From G963665495 sp963677785 (GTDB taxonomy: Bacteria; Desulfobacterota; Desulfovibrionia; Desulfovibrionales; Desulfovibrionaceae): 64,000 nucleotides of DNA. The notes under the pieces were generated by a model. The model made no database searches and was not told the DNA's origin. It saw nothing but the letters and a program-made list of their open reading frames with translations. The position numbers were made by a program, and so were the translations under genes. The stretch spans positions 248,001-312,000 of the forward strand of contig CAXXDH010000003.1 in assembly GCA_963677785.2 (NCBI GenBank), in the 5' to 3' direction. Positions 60,815 to 64,000 of the stretch are shown here, in pieces. Position 1 is the first letter of the stretch. Each line of letters begins with the position of its first letter.

Positions 60815-62260
60815 CTATTCCGACTCCCGTTCCTGGGTTGCATCGATCTCCGGCGCAGCCTCTTCCGGCTGGGCCGGTTCTTCAGGCGTTTCTTCCGGAA
60901 TCTCTTCCGGCTGAGCCGGTTCTTCAGGCGTTTCTTCCGGAACCTCTTCCGGCTGGGCCGGTTCTTCAGGCGTTTCTTCCGGAACCTCTTCCGGCTGCTG
61001 CGGTTCGGAATCGTTTTCGGGTTCGGCTGGCTGAAAGCCCAAAAAATTGATGGCGGCTCTCAGATTCGAAATACGCTCGTCGCTAAGACTCAAGGCATCC
61101 ATCAGCACCTCGTCCGGAGCCTCTGCGACCTGCTGCACGTTGTCCAGACCTGCCGACAGGAATTGTTCAACGGAAACTTCAGCCACGCTGGCCAGCTGTT
61201 CGAGCTGTTCGCGCCCTGCGTTGAGCTCGTTGTAGCGGGATTCCGTAAAAATATCTATTTTCCAGCCCAGAAGCTTGGAGGCCAACTTGACGTTCTGCCC
61301 CTTGCGCCCGATAGCCAGCGTGAGCTGGTCGTCAGGAACGACGACTTCGAGCTGTTTATCGTCGTCATCCACCGTGATTCTGGAAATAAGCGCCGGGGAA
61401 AGAGCTTTGGCGGCGTAGGTCGCTATGTCCGGACTCCAGACCACGATATCGATACGCTCACCGCGAAGTTCCTGGACGATATTCTGAATGCGCGATCCGC
61501 GTACTCCCACACAGGCGCCCACCGGATCCACGTCCCTGTCTTTGGAGATCACGGCCACCTTGGCGCGGCTGCCCGGATCACGGGCCACGCCCATGATGGT
61601 GATGATACCGTCGTCCACCTCGGGCACTTCGCGCTTGAACAACGCGGCCATATAGTCGGGATGCGCGCGGGAAACAATGACCTGCGGGCCGCGTCCTTCC
61701 TTGCGGACATCCACAATGTAGGTCTGAATCCGGTCGCCGCGCTTGAAACGCTCCTTGGGGATCTGCTCCTCTTTGGGCAACAGGGCTTCCGTACGCCCGA
61801 GGTTGATCACCCAGCCGGAACGGTCGCGGCGTTGGATAATGCCACTGGCGATATCGCCCACGCGGTCTTTGTATTCCTCGTAGATGATTTCCTGTTCGGC
61901 ATCGCGCATGCGCTGAATGATGACCTGCTTGGCCGACTGGGCGGCAATGCGGCCGAGATCTTCGACATTGAGACGGAATCCTATTTCATCGTCGAGCTGC
62001 ACGCCCGGATCATGGGCCAGGGCTTCTTCCAGAGCAATTTCCGTCGCCGGATCATCTACGTCCTCCGTGACTATCTTGAACTGGTAAACTTCCAGCTCGC
62101 CGCTCTCCTCATTGAAGCCAACCTCGATGTCGATCTGATCGCCGTATTTTTTGGTCACAGAGGAGCGCACCGCCTCCTCGATGGTATCGACAAGCAGATC
62201 GCGGTCTATACCCCTGTCTTTGCTTATTTGATCAATTGCCTTACGCAGTTCCAAACTCAT
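60815..62260 (-). CDS. nusA: Transcription termination/antitermination factor NusA
   Basis: 481 residues. NTD, S1 (RVGDIASGIIQRRDRSGWVI), and KH1/KH2 (GVRGSRIQNIVQELRGERID; LAIGRKGQNVKLASKLLGWK) are in order. After about residue 420 the protein carries an acidic Glu/Pro-rich tail with a 14-residue repeat (EEVPEETPEEPAQP) three times. That tail replaces any AR domains. NusA modulates RNA polymerase pausing and termination. It lies between rimP and ylxR. Confidence 0.95.
   Translation of the reverse strand: MSLELRKAIDQISKDRGIDRDLLVDTIEEAVRSSVTKKYGDQIDIEVGFNEESGELEVYQFKIVTEDVDDPATEIALEEALAHDPGVQLDDEIGFRLNVEDLGRIAAQSAKQVIIQRMRDAEQEIIYEEYKDRVGDIASGIIQRRDRSGWVINLGRTEALLPKEEQIPKERFKRGDRIQTYIVDVRKEGRGPQVIVSRAHPDYMAALFKREVPEVDDGIITIMGVARDPGSRAKVAVISKDRDVDPVGACVGVRGSRIQNIVQELRGERIDIVVWSPDIATYAAKALSPALISRITVDDDDKQLEVVVPDDQLTLAIGRKGQNVKLASKLLGWKIDIFTESRYNELNAGREQLEQLASVAEVSVEQFLSAGLDNVQQVAEAPDEVLMDALSLSDERISNLRAAINFLGFQPAEPENDSEPQQPEEVPEETPEEPAQPEEVPEETPEEPAQPEEIPEETPEEPAQPEEAAPEIDATQERESE
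60860..60996. repeat. 42-bp tandem repeat inside nusA
   Basis: Three consecutive 42-bp units (60860, 60902, 60944) and a partial fourth unit, differing at a few bases, encode the 14-residue EEVPEETPEEPAQP repeat of the NusA tail. Such repeats often vary in copy number between strains. Confidence 0.9.
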
Positions 62261-62364
62261 GATTCAGCTCCTTGGCGCGAAAAACACGTATGCACGTGGA
62301 CTCGTCCTCCTGCAGACGGTGTGGCTACTTTTTTTTGGGTGAGCGGTCCCGTTTCTTTTCTTCC

Positions 62365-62913
62365 TTATTTCTTCGAAGCAGCGGATTTCGAGCCCTTAGA
62401 AGGAGAACCTTTGGCGCGATTGACTTGATCGGGATACGTAGGCCGCAGTCGTGCTTTCTTAATCTTATCCCACGGTATGGCAATACGTTCGCTGTCTACA
62501 GTTAGCTCTATGTCCGAATCACTCACAGCCTTGAGAGGACCTCTGAACCGTTTTCTGTCGGGAAACTCCAGGGCCACGATCTCGGCTGTTTCAACTTCTA
62601 CCGTACGGTTCAGATACGGCCTGAGCTGGTCGAGTGAAAAAAATTTACGCTCCATTCCGGGAGAAGACACTTCCAGGGTATAAGCCCCGGGGATGATATC
62701 TTCCACATCAAAGACCAGGCCCACTTTTCGCGAAAGCTCGGCACACTGGTCTATGGTCGCGGCAGTATCAGGCTCTCCCCTTCCAGCGGCGCTCTGCACG
62801 AACACCCGGACGACTCCGCGTTTCCCCGTCAGCGAGGCTTCTATTCCCCAAAGGTCGAGATCAAGCGATGCCGCCACAGGCTCGATAAGTTCTTTCAGCT
62901 TGTCCGCAAGCAT
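62365..62913 (-). CDS. rimP: Ribosome maturation factor RimP
   Basis: 182 residues from the ATG at 62913 (MLADKLKELIEPVAASLDLD), the longer frame upstream overlaps the tRNA. DVEDIIPGAYTLEVSSPGME and LDLWGIEAS are typical of the N-terminal domain, and the Sm-like C-terminal domain follows. The last 20 residues are Lys/Ser-rich. It acts in 30S subunit maturation. It precedes nusA as in most bacteria. Confidence 0.93.
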   Translation of the reverse strand: MLADKLKELIEPVAASLDLDLWGIEASLTGKRGVVRVFVQSAAGRGEPDTAATIDQCAELSRKVGLVFDVEDIIPGAYTLEVSSPGMERKFFSLDQLRPYLNRTVEVETAEIVALEFPDRKRFRGPLKAVSDSDIELTVDSERIAIPWDKIKKARLRPTYPDQVNRAKGSPSKGSKSAASKK

Positions 62914-63015
62914 GTAACTCGGCTCCCAAACACTTGGTACATAGTAAAAAAAAAGGGGCTGAATGACCGCCCCAAAATCCTGACACCTGCTGGAATAAGG
63001 ATTTCCGTCATAGGC

Positions 63016-63091
63016 TGGAGCGGGCGACGGGAGTCGAACCCGCGACACCAAGCTTGGGAAGCTTGTACTCTACCAGCTGAGCTACACCCGC
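63016..63091 (-). tRNA. tRNA-Gly (anticodon CCC)
   Basis: The complete cloverleaf is visible on the minus strand: acceptor GCGGGTG / CGCCCGC (one G-U), D-arm with AGCTCAGCTGGTAGAG, anticodon arm CAAGC-TTCCCAA-GCTTG giving CCC, T-arm GCGGGTTCGACTCCCGT, and encoded CCA. Length 76 with CCA. Confidence 0.95.
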
Positions 63092-63275
63092 ACAACCAAT
63101 TAGGTTGTATATCATTCTTTTTTTTCCAATGTCAATATACACTATTCAAAAACAGAACTTGTGAACAGCCCCCTGATTTTGCGGACAATACCAGAGAAAA
63201 ACACCCTGCTCCGCAATATGGGGGCAGACCGTCGGCCATTGTTCCTGCGCTCGCGGCCTGCCCCGTTTTCAGCGC

Positions 63276-64000
63276 TTAATCATCCGGCTGGCAAAACAAA
63301 CAGATCTCCGACTCCAGCCGCGGTGTAAAATGCGTCTCGGCCCAGCTCTGGAATTCGGATTTCCAGGAAGCCGGGGAAACCGTACCTGATGCATCCGCCG
63401 CCTGGCTGGAACCACTGCTTTCCGCTTCGAAAATAACCCCCCAGCCGTCGTTTTTATCCCTGTTTTTCAAAACGCCCGAACCGGCGAGCTTCCAATAAAG
63501 CGTCTCTCCGTTGCTGGTGTCCAGCCAAATCAGGGCGCGCTCTTCCCCCGCATCGAGCAGACCCATGGCCAGATATGTCCGCCCTATGGACAGATTCCGG
63601 TCGAGGAAGCCCCAGCCGCTGCCCTCAGTTTGATCCAACAGCCGGCCGTCGTCTCCCAGTCGCCAATAGACCACCTTGCGCGACTCCTGATTTTGCCAGA
63701 ACAAAGTGCTGCGGCCATCGAATTCTCCCGAATCCACGAAACGCCAGCCGCCTTCCGGCAATACCTTATCGGCCACGCGAAACCAGCCCTCGCCTTCGGT
63801 CTCGCTGACCAGGTTGAGAGCGTCATCCAGTTTCCAGGCCACGATCTGTTTGCCCGAATCTCCGTCGTTTCCGCGCCAGAGCAGACTCAGTTCGCCGTTG
63901 GCCACGTAGGGAGCCAGCAGTGTCCAGTGCGCGGCCAGAGTGGTGTCGGACACGAAGCCCCAACCGCTGCCCTGTTCCGTATTCAGAAGCCGGCCCTGGT
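63276..64000 (-). CDS. Repeat-rich protein with GSGWGF-type motifs (5' partial)
   Basis: The frame is open to the window edge, so the start is outside; a GTG at 63953 is internal. About 241 residues are visible. The motif (L)LxxTEGSGWGFL..NLSIGRTYLA recurs roughly every 47-50 residues (TEQGSGWGFVSDTTLAAHWT, ETEGEGWFRVADKVLPEGGW, TEGSGWGFLDRNLSIGRTYL), each followed by AxGxxxxGxxxLLW-like strands. This is the layout of a beta-propeller or lectin-like repeat surface protein. The C-terminus ends ICLFCQPDD. The family is not recognised; similar patterns occur in large secreted bacterial proteins. Confidence 0.7.
   Translation of the reverse strand, partial: QGRLLNTEQGSGWGFVSDTTLAAHWTLLAPYVANGELSLLWRGNDGDSGKQIVAWKLDDALNLVSETEGEGWFRVADKVLPEGGWRFVDSGEFDGRSTLFWQNQESRKVVYWRLGDDGRLLDQTEGSGWGFLDRNLSIGRTYLAMGLLDAGEERALIWLDTSNGETLYWKLAGSGVLKNRDKNDGWGVIFEAESSGSSQAADASGTVSPASWKSEFQSWAETHFTPRLESEICLFCQPDD

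Noticed and set aside
1..64000. CRISPR array, complete insertion sequence, rRNA operon
   Set aside because: No regularly spaced repeats, transposase or rRNA sequence was recognised on either strand.

Overview
The window reads as chromosome of a Gram-negative, GC-rich bacterium, most likely a Desulfovibrio-type member of Desulfobacterota. This is inferred from gene content, with no marker phylogeny: a type VI-associated DUF2169/DUF3540/DUF4150 set, a fused 4TM/12TM TRAP transporter with a TAXI receptor, a sulfurylase/APS-kinase fusion, CheD, HDOD and PilZ proteins, and the order rimP-nusA-ylxR-infB / DUF503-nrnA-truB-rpsO-pnp.

Layout. 0-5.7 kb: a type VI secretion accessory operon (5'-truncated DUF2169-pentapeptide protein, second pentapeptide protein, DUF3540, PAAR-like DUF4150, isochorismatase-fold hydrolase). 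5.8-6.2 kb: two tandem, almost identical peptide genes of 25-26 codons, each with its own Shine-Dalgarno, sharing a terminator. 6.4-16.3 kb: a lipoate-dependent 2-oxoacid/acetoin dehydrogenase locus. It holds lplA, an AhpD-like protein and a hotdog thioesterase on the plus strand; acoC, a Lin0512-family gene, acoA, acoB, acoX and a DUF6506 gene on the minus strand; and a divergent acoR. A sigma-54 promoter and two matching palindromes lie between acoC and acoR. No E3 gene is visible.

16.4-24.4 kb: an orphan phage structural module on the minus strand (scaffold, coat, connectors, tail tube, tail chaperones, tail or fibre-like proteins). No portal, terminase, tape measure, integrase or lysis gene is visible. 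The tail chaperone pair has an A AAA AAG slippery site and an open -1 frame. Two neighbouring genes carry simple one-base frameshifts. 25-32 kb: the sulfurylase/APS-kinase fusion with altered sulfurylase motifs, a divergent two-component pair, umuC without umuD, and a glycosyltransferase. 32.5-42 kb: a CUT2 sugar ABC importer whose permease and binding protein are one polypeptide, TRAP transporter genes, and gamma-glutamyltransferase. 42-48 kb: trmO, a small membrane gene with an in-frame TGA, a TPR-PilZ protein, an SGNH hydrolase, a HAD phosphatase, cheD, an HDOD protein and a sugar MFS porter.

48.8-52.1 kb: a partly decayed surface cluster (caspase-like pseudogene, CsgG/DUF4384 protein, OmpA-like protein, PEGA lipoprotein pseudogene). 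52.4-63 kb: the conserved translation and RNA cluster, all on the minus strand, then tRNA-Gly(CCC). The window ends inside a gene encoding repeated GSGWGF-type motifs. Two families of short dispersed intergenic repeats were found by eye. No CRISPR array, rRNA or complete insertion sequence was seen.
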